Translations under genes and position numbers: made by a program | NCBI RefSeq assembly: GCF_034140825.1 | Contig: NC_089044.1 | Coordinates: 23,800,001-23,864,000, forward strand | Direction of reading: 5' to 3' | Source of the DNA: Oryza sativa Japonica Group | Lineage: Eukaryota > Streptophyta > Magnoliopsida > Poales > Poaceae | DNA: 64,000 nucleotides | The notes under the pieces: model-generated | Database searches by the model: none | What the model saw: the letters and a program-made list of their open reading frames with translations, nothing else | What the model was told of the DNA's origin: nothing | Shown: piece by piece, positions 10,447-21,368 of the stretch | Numbering within the stretch: the first letter of the stretch is position 1 | Layout of the letters: each line of letters opens with the position of its first letter

Positions 10447-13400
10447 AGCCCTTCCCCTTGAAAATTGGCTTGTCCCCAAGCCAATGCAGCTGGAAAACGG
10501 GAACGCAGATCCTCCATATCTTCCCAAGTGGCTTCCTCTGGGAGAGAATCAGACCATTGAGTTAGCACTTGAGTGACAGTTGAATTACCTTTCTTAGCCA
10601 AACGCCTGTCCAAAATATGCAAGGGAAACTGCAATGTAGAAGTATCAGTGGGCAGTTTGGATTGAACAAGACCAGAGAATCCAACAGCGGACTTCAATTG
10701 GGACACATGGAACACTGGGTGGATAGAACTATGAGGTGGTAATTAAAGTCTATAAGCCACACTGCCCACACGCTAAATCACTTGAAAAGGCCCAAAATAC
10801 TTGAATGATAATTTGTGATTAGCTCTGACAGCCACAGAAGTCTGTATATACGGCTGAAGTTTCAAGTATACCCAATCACCAATAGCAAAAGTTCTGAAAC
10901 TTCTTTTCTTGTCGGCAAAGTGTTTCATTTGCTGCTGAGCGCGGTGAAGGTGTTGCTGTACAAGTTGTTGCATCAACTTCTTTTCCTTGAACCATGTATC
11001 CATCTCAGGAATAGAACAGTCTGAAATACCAATGCCAAAATGGTTTGGGGGATGACCATAAAGGACCTCAAATGGAGTAGCATGAATGGCAGAGTGATAG
11101 GATGTGTTATACCAATACTCAGCGAGATGCAACCATGCAGCCCATTTGGAAGGAACTGAATGAACAAAACAACGCAAGTATATTTCCAGGCATTGGTTAA
11201 CCCTTTCGGTTTGACCATCGGATTGAGGATGATATGCAGAACTGAAATGTAACTTGGTGCCAGCTCCCTCAAACAAGTGTTCCCAAAGTTGGCTAGTAAA
11301 AACCTTATCTCTAAAAAAAATGATAACCAGGGGCAAACCATGTAACTTAAAGATATTTTTCATGAACAGCTTAGCAACAGATAGAGCTAAAAATGGGTGA
11401 GCTAAGGGAAGGAAGTGACTGTACTTAGAGAATTTGTCTACAACAACCAAGATGCAATCAGAATGCTCAGACCTGGGCAATCCTTCATTGAAATCCAAGG
11501 ATATAGTTTGCCAAGCTCCTTCAGGAACAGGGAGAGGTTTAAGGAGGCCAGGGTACTTTGCTCTATCAGGTTTGGCCTGGAGACAAACTTGGCACTGGTG
11601 AACAAAGGTTTTTACCATTTTCTTCATGTTTGGCCAAGCAAACAGTTGTTTGATTTTCCTATAAGTAACTAGAAAGCCAGAGTGTCCCCCAATGGGACTG
11701 TCATGCAGTGCAGACATGAGTTGAAGCTGTAAATTATCATTGTTACCAATCCAAACTCTGCCCTTATATTTCAGTAACCCAGCAGAGAGAGAAAAATGCT
11801 TCCTGGAAGTTGGACAGACAGATAATTCAGTGAGGAATTGAAGGGAAAAGGGATCCTGAGCATACCCTTTTGTTACTTCTTGCAACCAGAGTGGGGTGGA
11901 GCTGGAAATGTGATACAATTCACTGTTATCATCCTGAAACTTGCGAGAGAGAGCATCAGCTGCAGCATTACTGGTACCTTTTCTGTAACAAATTTTATAA
12001 TTGAGGCCAAGGAGTTTAGTGAAAGCTTTATGTTGCCAGGGTGTGTGTAACCTTTGGTCAGAAAGGTGCATAAGACTATGATGATCAATAAGGATAATAA
12101 ACTCCCCCAACTGCAAATAAGACCTCCATTGATCAACTGCCATGAGGATTGCCATGCACTCCTTCTCATAAGTAGACAAGCCTTTTGTTCTTGGACCCAA
12201 GGCCTTACTAATGAAAGCGATAGGATGATTGTCTTGTGATAACATAGCCCCAATACCAGCTTCAGAAGCATCAGTTTCCACAATGAAGACCTTCTTGAAA
12301 TCAGGCAAGGCTAGGACCGGGGCAGTCACCAGAGCCTACTTAAGCTGGTTAAAAGCTGAGTCAGTTGCAGTGGTCCACACAAAAGGAACATCCTTCCTCA
12401 AAAGATTTGTAAGGGGCTTACTAATGAGACCAAATCCCTTCACAAATTTTCGATAGTAACCGGCCAATCCCAAGAAACCCCTTAATTTCTTGATAGTGGT
12501 TGGTACTGGCTAGTTTAACACTTCCTGGATCTTGCTCTGATCAGTATGGACACCGGTAGCACTGATGGTGTGGCCAAGATAAGTATGTTGTTGTTGAGCA
12601 AATGAGCACTTGCTCAATTTAACCTTCCATTGATGTTCAGACAGTAAGGCTAGTACTTGGTGAATATGATCCAGATGGGACTCAAAATCAGGGCTGTAGA
12701 TCAAGATATCATCAAAGAACTGTTTTCAGAGTATCATTCATTGCACTTTGAAAGGTAGCCGGAGCTCCCGTCAGCCCAAAAGACATTACTATGTATTCAT
12801 AGTGTCCAGTATGAGTTTGGAAAGCCGTCTTATACTCCTCACCAGGGGCCATTCTAATTTGGTGATACCCATCTCGTAGGTCTAACTTAGAAAACCACTT
12901 AGCCTGAGATAATTCATCTAAAAGCTCATCAATGATTGGCATGGGATAAGTACCCTTGATGGTAATGGCATTTAATTTTCTATAGTCAATGACAAGTCTC
13001 CAAGTACCATCCTTCTTCTTGACCAACAGAGCTGGGGATGAGAAAGCACTGTGGCTAGGCTGGATAACTCCAGATTTCAACATATCAGAAATTTGCTTTT
13101 CAATCTCATCCTTAAGAGCAGGATTAAAGCGGTATGGCCTCAAATTAACAGGTGTTGCCACAGGTACAAGAGGAATACTATGGTCACAATATCGCTTAGG
13201 AGGGAGTTCAGTAGGTTCTGAAAAAACATCCTGGAACTTGAGAAGTAAATTATGTACTGCTTCAGGCATAGTGTCACAGATTTCTGAAACAGAAGATGTC
13301 AATTGGACCAAATACAGAATAGACCCCTTTCTAGCCATACCCAAGCATTGTTCAGCAGAGATAGCATTGCAACTGTTAGTCTGGGAAGTTATACCTTGCA

Positions 13401-13812
13401 ACCTGACAGGCTGGTTGTTAACTTGAATTTCCATCCATTTCTGTGACCAATCCACCTGCATAGGACTGAATTGCTCCAACCAGTCCATGCCCAATATGAT
13501 ATCATAGCCACCCAAGTTCAAGAGTCTGAAATTACTAGAGAAAGAATGCCCTTGCATCCACCACTTACAATTAGCAATCTCATGGGAACATAACAAGGAC
13601 CCACCATCAGCTAGTTGCACAGACAAGGGCTTCCTGAGTGGAGAAACACCCACCATCTTAGAACCAACTGTTTCATCCATAAAGGAATGAGTACTGCCAG
13701 AGTCTATCAGCATCAATAATTCAGTACCCTGCACCCAGCCGATGAGTCTGATAGAACGAGAGGATTCAGTCCCCCAAACTGCCTGTTGAGAAATAGACAT
13801 CAAATCTCCCAC
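10447..13812 (-). pseudogene. Chromovirus pol region (PR-RT-RNase H-integrase-chromodomain), fossil
   Basis: Recognisable parts in order on the minus strand: protease with LMLIDSGSTHSF; reverse transcriptase with the RLVIDYRKLNAITI, KLDLRDGYHQIRM and MSFGLTGAPATFQ blocks; RNase H with VETDASEAGIGAMLS; an integrase with an HHCC finger (HDSPIGGHSGF ... CQVCLQAK) and DDE core region (VVVDKFSKYSHFLPL ... YHPQSDGQTERVNQ); and a C-terminal chromodomain-like segment (VLTQWSDSLPEEATWED). The region is a broken fossil copy. Confidence 0.9.
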
Positions 13813-13848
13813 TTCATCAATTTCTTGTTCTCCACCAGAAGATTCAAT

Positions 13849-15174
13849 TTATGTAGGAGATTTTGAGTGTAAAATATCAAGAAGCTCCTGCACAACATGT
13901 AATTGCACTGCTGTGGCACATTTATGATCCTTACCCCATTTTTCACCACAGGTGAAACAGAGCCCTTTAGACCTGCGATAGGATTTCAGAGCTGACAGTC
14001 TGTCATCTCTTGCTCTTGCAGCTTCAGTGCCCCTTCTATCTTCAGTAATTTGAGGAGAGAAGATTTTCTGGGGTGTGGAGGCCTGTCCAACTATCGGGGC
14101 TGGTGAGTTGTTTCTAATCATAACTGAATTGTTTGGTCTCTTGTAGCCCTGGAACTTAACACCTTCCATAGCCTCTTCCTGAAGTAATGCGACTGAGCAG
14201 GTTGAATCCAAATCTTGTGGCCTTTGAACCAAAACTACCATTCTGATGTCACTTCTAAGCCCTTCAATAAACTTAGTCACAAAGTAAACAGGCAACAGGG
14301 AGTTGTAATAAGCTAGCAACTGATGCATCAGACTATCAAATTTTTCCACATACTCTGAAACACTGCCCTCTTGCTTAATATGGAACCATTGTCTGATAAG
14401 AGCTTGCTGCCTATCCTTAAAAAATCTGGAGCATACCAAATCACACAAAGACACCCAAGAAATCCCACTCATCTGATTTCTAACAGATTGAAACCAAAAG
14501 GCAGCATTACCAGAAAAATTGAGTGTTGCAATCTTAACCCAGTGAACTGGCAATATTCCATAGACATCAAAATATTGTTCACAGTTTGACTTCCACATTT
14601 GGGGGTTATCACCAGTAAATTGAGGGCAAGTCATAGGAGGAATAGCACTACTTAGATTCATTGTCCCCATTCCGTTACCAAAAGTGGGTGATGCCGAATC
14701 GCAATTGAAAGGAATAGGGGAAGGGGAAAATTTCTCAGGCGTACCATTAGGAGTAAACATTCCCGCAACACCTCCGAACTGCTCCTCCTTAGCTCCTCCT
14801 TGAACACCCGAAGCACTTGCAGCAGAGAATGGTTCAAACTTGACTTGCCGCATCGTGTTGCCTTCCAGCTGCTCGACCTTGGTGCTCAAGGACTGCAGCG
14901 ACTCACCTAGTTCTTCCACCTTCTTCTCCATCGCCGGTATGCGGCCCTCGACCGTCTTCTTCAACTCCAAGTAGTCCGCCCTGGTACGCTCCTCCGCCTC
15001 CATCCTCTTCTTCTCGTTGTCAGCAATGGTCTTGAACAAGAGATCAAACTTGGCGTCTAGATCCATGGCTAGTTTTGGACCGTAATCCCTCACATGCTCT
15101 CCGAATTTAGCCAACCAGATTGAGGGAGCCGAAACTTTTGTGGATTTCTCACCGCCGAAGCAGCCAAATCCCAC
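13849..15174 (-). pseudogene. Chromovirus gag region, fossil
   Basis: Encodes a gag-like segment of roughly 440 residues. An N-terminal coiled-coil-like part rich in Lys and Glu is followed by the retrotransposon gag core (CPQFTGDNPQMWKSNCEQYF ... ALIRQWFHIKQEGSVSEYVEKF) and a CCHC zinc knuckle CFTCGEKWGKDHKC. It lies just inside the primer-binding site of the 5' LTR. Confidence 0.9.
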
Positions 15175-15228
15175 CTCGCTCTGGAGAAAAATTTACAGCC
15201 AAATCAAGAGGAAATGCAGCACGGAAGG

Positions 15229-15240
15229 GCTCTGATACCA
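15229..15240 (-). other. Primer-binding site of the chromovirus
   Basis: On the minus strand this is TGGTATCAGAGC, complementary to the 3' end of initiator tRNA-Met, three bases inside the 5' LTR. Confidence 0.95.
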
Positions 15241-15243
15241 GAT

Positions 15244-15595
15244 TGTTAGGGCTCACAAGGATTCACTCAAGCACACACATAATTTGGCAACACTATGATA
15301 GTTTCCTCTCAGATCCAACAGGATCGAGCCGCCGCCGCCTACGCCTCCAGTTGCCAATTCAATGTCTTAATTCAGTTTACAGAACAGTATTTAACTAACA
15401 CCAACATCACGCCAGCTCACAGGCGAGCAAGTGACTCACGCAACCCAGTCTGGGCCTTGGACCTTGGTATTGGGCCTCCTCAGACGAGCTGGATGACGGC
15501 CCAAGTCTTCAGCTTGTCTTCCTGCTTCTTCTGCCTTCTCAATACTTGGCTCCCTTCTCTTGTCCTTGTCTTCTTCAGGATCACACTCCCTGACA
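15244..15595 (-). repeat. 5' LTR of the chromovirus
   Basis: 352 bp, near-identical partner of the left LTR, followed by the right copy of the ATTAC target duplication. Confidence 0.95.
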
Positions 15596-15600
15596 ATTAC

Positions 15601-17090
15601 TTGCTCCTTGCTAGTTGGTACTTCCTTCACCTAATAAGCTAAGGACAGGATTTCCACACAAATTGCAAATTCGGTTTCTTCTGGCACTAGTATGGATCAG
15701 TCTTGTAATTTTGGTCACATATTATTTGGTGGAGTCTGTATCGCCAAGGTAAACAGAAGAACAAAATAATAAACAAAGGTATCACATGAGCTAGCTCAGC
15801 ATGCTATACGCTGCCGTAGTAGTGCTCTTTGGCTAGCTGGAGTCGACTCTGGACGGTATCAACGTCTATTGCTTGAAGATTGTAATGCTCCTTATGTTCA
15901 ATTAATAAGTCTCTCTTACCCTCACAAAAGAAAAGGACAGAAATTTAACAGCCCAAATGCATGAGGAATTTTTTTAAAAAGTGGAATGGAATATGGGCCA
16001 AAAGCCTATTATCATTCCGCTGCCCAACCTAACCCACTGGAAAGGAAAATATCCTCTTCCCAATCCCACCTGCAAATCAAGGAATAAGTTCACTTAGGAT
16101 CCCTTGTCTTGACGTAGAGTTTGAATCACGTCCTGGTACCACAGTACCAGATATAACACGTCTCTCAAATCCTAAAACTAGTGCAGACAAGATCCAAAAA
16201 CGGTTTGGATTGGTTGGTGGATACCTACATGGTTAGTTGTTTTGACTTAGCCCTTGTCTCGTGCGGTGTTGAAGTGTCATTATAAGCAAAATTAAAAAAA
16301 TAAACAAAATGCTTGTCAGTGGGTCCTACTTCCCCCACTTCACTCTCACCTCTCTATCTCCCCTGGCGGGCGGCACCTTCTTTCCCCTCTCTCTCCCAAC
16401 ATTCCCCCTCCCTCCTCATGCTCCCTCACCGATCGGCCACCGCCACTTCCGCTTTCTCACTACTAAAGGTGGGCAGTGATGGAGCGCAACGAGCTCAAAG
16501 AACGGCGGGCGCAAGCTATGTGGTCTTCCCCTTCCCTCCTCTCCCTCCCTAGCCACAGTTGGCGATGGTGAACACGATGCCGCTGCCGCCCGCGCCGCCG
16601 GAGATCCTGCTCGTGCCCATCGACGAGCAAGATCGAAAGGCGGGAGTGAGGAGGAAGGATGGGGAGTTGCACGGCCGCAGCGATGGACATGAAGGTGACA
16701 ACGCACCCCCCCCCCATGGAGCAAGAAGATGGTGAAGTCCAATGGACACTACCAAGTCCCCGTGCGCTACCACAGGCAATGAGAAGGGTGGTTGTGCCCA
16801 AGCTCGACCGCCGCTGTCAGCGGTGGCGGAACGACATGGGGATTTGGATGCACGCGGGCAACGATAGTTATCTCATCACCCTACGTGCCTCCGCGCGTCT
16901 CATCCCATGCGCCCTTGTTGGATCTACGAGCATTGACATCATCATTGGCGGAGTTCAGGCTCACTACATTAGCGAGGGTGGTGGCATGCGGAGAAGCAGG
17001 TTTGCACGACGGTGTACTCTAGTCAAGCTCAAGCTCCTGGTGCGGTGTGCGACTGTCCAGGACACGCTCTAGCACATCATTGTGGATGTT
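15601..17090. other. Intergenic DNA, no supported gene
   Basis: The stretch has no believable exon structure. Several overlapping GC-rich ORFs at 16300-17070 (both strands) look like composition artefacts. A run of ten C bases occurs near 16706. The right edge is continuous with 17796 onwards once the TRIM-like element is removed. Confidence 0.5.
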
Positions 17091-17795
17091 TGTGACATCC
17101 CGGGCCAATTAGAATGTGGCATGTATGGCCCATGATAGCTGCATGCGCATGTTTAGTATCACAGTGCTAGTTTAGCATGGGTAGAACTAACTTATAAGAG
17201 CCTAACCCTCCAACCATATCACTCCCGAGTTAACTCTTTTACACGAAGCGAGGACGAAAGTGTAAGTGGGATGATATATGTAAGTGGGCCGACCCATTGG
17301 GCTCTGCGGTTTTGGAGGGTGGGTTGTTACAAATGGTATCAGAGCTGACCCTCGTGGTTGCGCGTACGAATCAATGTGCGGGCTCATGGCGCATGACACG
17401 TGTGGGCTCTGTGTGAGGCACATGTTATGTCATACGCCAATTAGGATGTGGCCTATGTGGCCCATGAGAACTGTCTGCGTAGCCGACCCTCGTGATTGTG
17501 CGTATGAATCAATGTGTGGGCATATGGCGCGTGAGGCACATGTCATGGCATGTCATACGCTAATTAGGACGTGACCTATGTAGCCCATGAGAGTTGTGTG
17601 CGTATGTTTAGTACCACAATACTAGTTTAGCAAGGGTGAAACCAATTTATAAAGGCATGACACTCCAACCATATCACTCTCGGGTTAACCCTTTTACATG
17701 AAGCAAGGATGAAAGAATAAGTGAGGTGGTATGTGTAAGTGTGCCCACCCGTCGGATGTGTTGCGCTACGAGGTTCTAGAGGGCCGGTTGTTACA
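17091..17795 (+). mobile_element. TRIM-like miniature LTR element
   Basis: Two related LTR-like repeats of about 241-245 bp (17091-17331 and about 17551-17795) begin TGTGACATCC or TGTCATACG and end GGTTGTTACA. A primer-binding site TGGTATCAGAGC (17334-17345, initiator tRNA-Met type) sits two bases inside the left LTR. The interior is only about 220 bp and has no coding capacity. Flanks ATGTT and ATGTC may be a worn 5-bp target duplication. Size and structure fit a terminal-repeat retrotransposon in miniature, which relies on other elements to move. The LTRs are visibly diverged, so the copy is old. Confidence 0.8.
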
Positions 17796-18990
17796 ATGTC
17801 CCCCACTTGCAAGAGCCCTTTTTACCACCTCTCACTAGCACCGGTGCCTTCTTGTAGCCTTCTCGTCGTGGGCGGCACAACGACAACCATCGAGGTGTAT
17901 AAGACCATAGTCGCCTTCCTTCGCTCGATGGTCTGGGACACTAGGTCCTCCTAGGCTGTGAACATGCAGCCTTCTTTGTGCGGCATACGCCGCTGACTGA
18001 ATCACAACACCCTCCTCCACCCCCTTCTTGCTCAAGGCACTCCTGGTGGTGAAGGAGCATGGGACGAGTGCAACCCGGTGGTGAAGGGGTGCAGCATTAC
18101 CAAATATGCCTCCCGATCCGGCGGGCAGTGTGGCTTGGGCGGCATTGGTGATCAAAATGGTGAGCTCAATGGGCTCCAGTAGGCTATCCGCACGCTCGTT
18201 GTTCCTTGCCCTGGTCAACGTCATGGCTGTCATCGAGAGCATGCTCCGGCATGGTGCTCCCGTTGACGGAGAACGCTTTATCTCATGCCCATCCCCCACC
18301 GATGGAGAGAGAAATAAGAGGATATGAGAGAGAGAGAGGGCAGAGGAAGAAGATGCCAATGATATGTAAGGTCTGCATATTTCATTTATTTATTTATTCT
18401 AATTGAAATGCCAACATTGACGTCACGCATGACAAAACCACCATCACAACCGCCTAGGAACCTAAATTGATCTAGTTTTAATAATTGAGGGACACTCTAT
18501 ATCTGGTTTCACGGAACAAGGGATCCTCTATATCTGGTTTCGCGGTAGAAGGGCATGGATTGAACTTTGGCTATAGTTGGATTGAATGTGGTAGAATCCA
18601 ACTACTAGTTGCTGCCATGCCCAACTCCCTCAAATCAGATTTGAGCCCCATGGATTTGGGTACTGCTCGAATCTCGATCTGTTTTAAGTCATGGAGTAGT
18701 AATAAGACTTGAAGTTTATGAATACCACTAGTATTAGTATGCGAGGATTCAACCAGCAGTTGGGTTCTCCATACGCAAACGTGGCTGCCATCTCCTTGCT
18801 GGATTCGTGCCATCGCCATCCCTGCGCCGTACGGGATCTCACACCGTTGCTAGCTGCATGGATTCACGCGCGCCGGCTGCTGCAATGGCGAAAGAGGCGA
18901 CGGGCGGAGGGAGGTGAGAGCATATCTACAAAAATTCTAGGTAGAAACACTTTTGTGTTCGGCTGGTATTTTTGCAGCTGCAGCAGTAGT
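17796..18990. other. Intergenic DNA after the TRIM-like element
   Basis: ORFs on both strands at 17835-18400 are GC-rich and carry no recognised domain. A short direct repeat around CTCTATATCTGGTTTC (18494-18510 and 18527-18543) is the only structure I see. No gene is supported. Confidence 0.45.
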
Positions 18991-19347
18991 ACTCCCTATG
19001 TACTACTTCCTCCGTTTCACAATGTAAGTCATTCTAGCATTTCCCACATTCATATTGACGCTAATGAATCTCATTAGCGTCAATATGAATGTGGGAAATG
19101 CTAGAATGACTTACATTGTGAAACGGAGGAAGTATAATATAAGGGATTTTAACTTTTTGCTTGCACTGTTTGACTACTCGTCTTATTCAAAAAAAATTTA
19201 AAATTTTTATTTATTTTATTTGTGGCTTACTTTATTATCCAAAATACTTTAAGCATAACTTTTCGTTTTTTATATTTACACAAATTTTTTGAATAAGATA
19301 AGTGATCAAACAGTACAAATAAAAAATTAAAATCGAACGGAGGAAGT
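18991..19347. mobile_element. Stowaway-like MITE that hosts another MITE
   Basis: The left end ACTCCCTATGTAC plus TAATATAAGGGATTTTAAC continues across the inner insertion. The right end reads AAAATCGAACGGAGGAAGTAG, the inverse terminus. Inner inverted repeats around CTGTTTGA..TCTTATTC appear on both sides. With the inner element removed the left terminus is a standard Stowaway start. Non-coding. Confidence 0.75.
19006..19132. mobile_element. Perfect foldback Stowaway MITE, 127 bp, nested
   Basis: Two arms of 62 bp are exact inverted copies around a 3-base spacer (ATC), flanked by TA on both sides (19004-19005 and 19133-19134). It starts CTTCCTCCGTTTCACAATG and ends with the exact complement. 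It lies in the left terminal repeat of the surrounding MITE at a TA site. Perfect arms imply a recent insertion or recent gene conversion. Confidence 0.95.
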
Positions 19348-21368
19348 AGTTAAGAATTGCTGTAGTTTACAGCGAATTTATGATGCAGTAGCTGTAGCTT
19401 ATATGGCTGCCGAACATAGCCACTATGAATTTGGGTTCTCCGTTATGCCATTTTCACACGGTCCACACGTACGGAAGCAAGCTCGACACGGACATATGAA
19501 CTTCTATCAATTTTAGAGGTAGAGATTCAATCCCAACTAGTGCATGCGACGTGCAATTTTTTTTAATCCATTCAATTCCAGCAGTTCCAGTTGACTAAGA
19601 GATATTTTGGTAGGCAACTAAGCAGGTGATTACAGTAGAGAGTACGTTTGCACTTCACGTGGCTCACATGGTCTCTCCCCTGAATAATATTGAGGTTTCT
19701 AGTTCCAGACTTCAGAGAAGCAATTTAATTATTATAATTAACTACCACTAGTAATGTAATTAAGCGGCCAATGCAAATTTATTTTTGATGTATAGTCCTA
19801 CTCCAGTAGGAAGTCAGAATAGATCGTTGGAGAAAAGAAGTCCTAACGACAAATTAAGTTGGGTGCTTTGCCTTGCCTGTGATTAGTTTTAGTCGATCGA
19901 TCGAGCCTAGCGAACGGTGCTGCCCTCATTAATCTAATCAAATGGATCGATCAATCAATTAATCTACTGACTGACTGAGTGCGGTTGGGTCGTCGTCTGT
20001 GTGTATACACTACTGGAGTACTATGGAGTATATTGCTATTGGCCTGATGCTTGGCTGCTGGCCGAATCCAACGTGCCTGACTAACTATCCTCGTATACTA
20101 ATACTAGTGGTATTCGATCTTAACTACAAGTCTTACCCCATGACTTAAAACAGAGCAGTAGACGTAGTATTATTTATTTTACAAGTAGGATTAATTGTAG
20201 ATAAATATAGTCAGCTGTAGGCCAGCTTAATTTCTCTGGGAGTTGGACGCGATTATTCAGTCTGAAAGGGAAAGGGTTGTTCATAGTTTCAGGTGGTAGC
20301 AGCTGCTGGTAATTGAATTAAGCCGCATGCCAGTGCCATGCTGCCAAATTGGTTCGATCGAAATGCATTTTGGGTTGTTAGGTTGCTGCTATATACAATA
20401 CATAGATAGATAGATAGCTTGAATTGAAGGGAAGCAATCTAGCCACGCAAAGGCAAATTAACCAAGTTAGCTGCAGCTGCAGCTGGGATGGCAAGATGGA
20501 TGGATCGCTCAACTACCACCATGAATTGACCACTGTGTGGGTGTGGAGTAGTAGTTGCTTTGCTATGCTATCTTGTATCGTTGCACATGTATACGCATGT
20601 ACTGGAGGTGATCTTTATCCAAAAATGTAACGGAGGTGGTGGTTGGCAAGCTGGATACATGGATGGTTGTGGCTGCTTCTCTTAATTCTTCACATACACG
20701 TATCGGTTAGTTATGACTACCGTAATTTTGATAAATTGACCGTTTTTTAAAAATAAACTATGTCAAAAACTAATTCCAAACGCCGTCAATCCCGATGGCG
20801 TTCAGCTAAAATTTCTCAACGCCACTTTAGTTGATACTGAAAACATGTTCGACGTGACATAAATTAGCGTAAAAAGGAGCTCATCGCCATGTTTTAAATC
20901 TCTTAATAGGTTTAAAATGGTGCGCGGGCTAAAAGAATTACTATTTATTGTTATCATTCACGAGCTAGCATTTTTGTAATTAGTTGAGTTAGATATCGGC
21001 TTTCCATTCTCAATCAGGTTCATGTCCTGCCAGATTAAGACGATAGACAGTTTTCTCCAGCTAGCCAGCGCGGTGCTTTGACTTTGTCATCGCGCGCGCG
21101 CATATATACTAGTACTGGAGTCTGGAGTCGAGTGTATATATATATATCGATATGTATGATGATGATGAAGAAGATGATGGTATCGAATCAAACTAATTAA
21201 ACCGGACAGTTGTTGTTGATGATGATATACGATCGAGCAGGAGCAGCTGAGGATTAGTACAGAATCCATATATTGGTAGCTACGAGCCTACGACCTCGCT
21301 GCCTCGTATCGTGAAATGAGATACTAGCTAGAAAGGTGGTGGTAGGGGATAGATCCGGGGCGGGCGGC
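19348..21368. other. Upstream region of the second NPF gene, no other gene
   Basis: AT-rich DNA with several ATCGATC runs and short TAGA and GATGAT tracts (about 20404-20420, 21155-21180). A segment at 20700-20870 resembles the ends of the MULE at 23427. The promoter of NPF copy 2 must lie at the right end. I see no reliable TATA assignment. Confidence 0.5.
20735..20860. mobile_element. Possible relic of a Mutator-like element end
   Basis: The text TGATAAATTGACCGTTTTTTAAAAA, AAAAACTAATTCCAAACGCC and a short palindrome AACGCCGTCAATCCCGATGGCGTT mirror the order found at the end of the MULE at 23427 (TTTGACAAATTGACCC, CTTATTTCGAAACTAACCCC, then palindromes). Only one such end is visible and similarity is loose. 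Confidence 0.3.

Larger units (their letters stand above)
10098..15595 (-). mobile_element. Ty3/gypsy LTR retrotransposon, chromovirus clade (Reina-like in size)
   Basis: A fossil retroelement of about 5.5 kb on the minus strand, between the two NPF genes. Both LTRs start TGTTAGGGCTC and end TGACA (10098-10446 and 15244-15595), and the 5-bp target duplication ATTAC is exact at 10093-10097 and 15596-15600. The primer-binding site (15229-15240 on the minus strand, TGGTATCAGAGC) matches initiator tRNA-Met, and a purine tract precedes the left LTR. The order is gag, protease, reverse transcriptase, RNase H, integrase, then a chromodomain-like end, which defines chromoviruses. By eye the LTRs differ at about a dozen sites (3-4%), suggesting an age of about one million years. 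The coding region looks broken in a few places. Confidence 0.95.

Noticed and set aside
16416-17072. Several 75-137-codon ORFs on both strands
   Set aside because: Overlapping, low-complexity, no domain, no splice support.
17835-18359. 174-codon minus-strand ORF
   Set aside because: Composition-driven; no recognised domain and flanked by element remnants.
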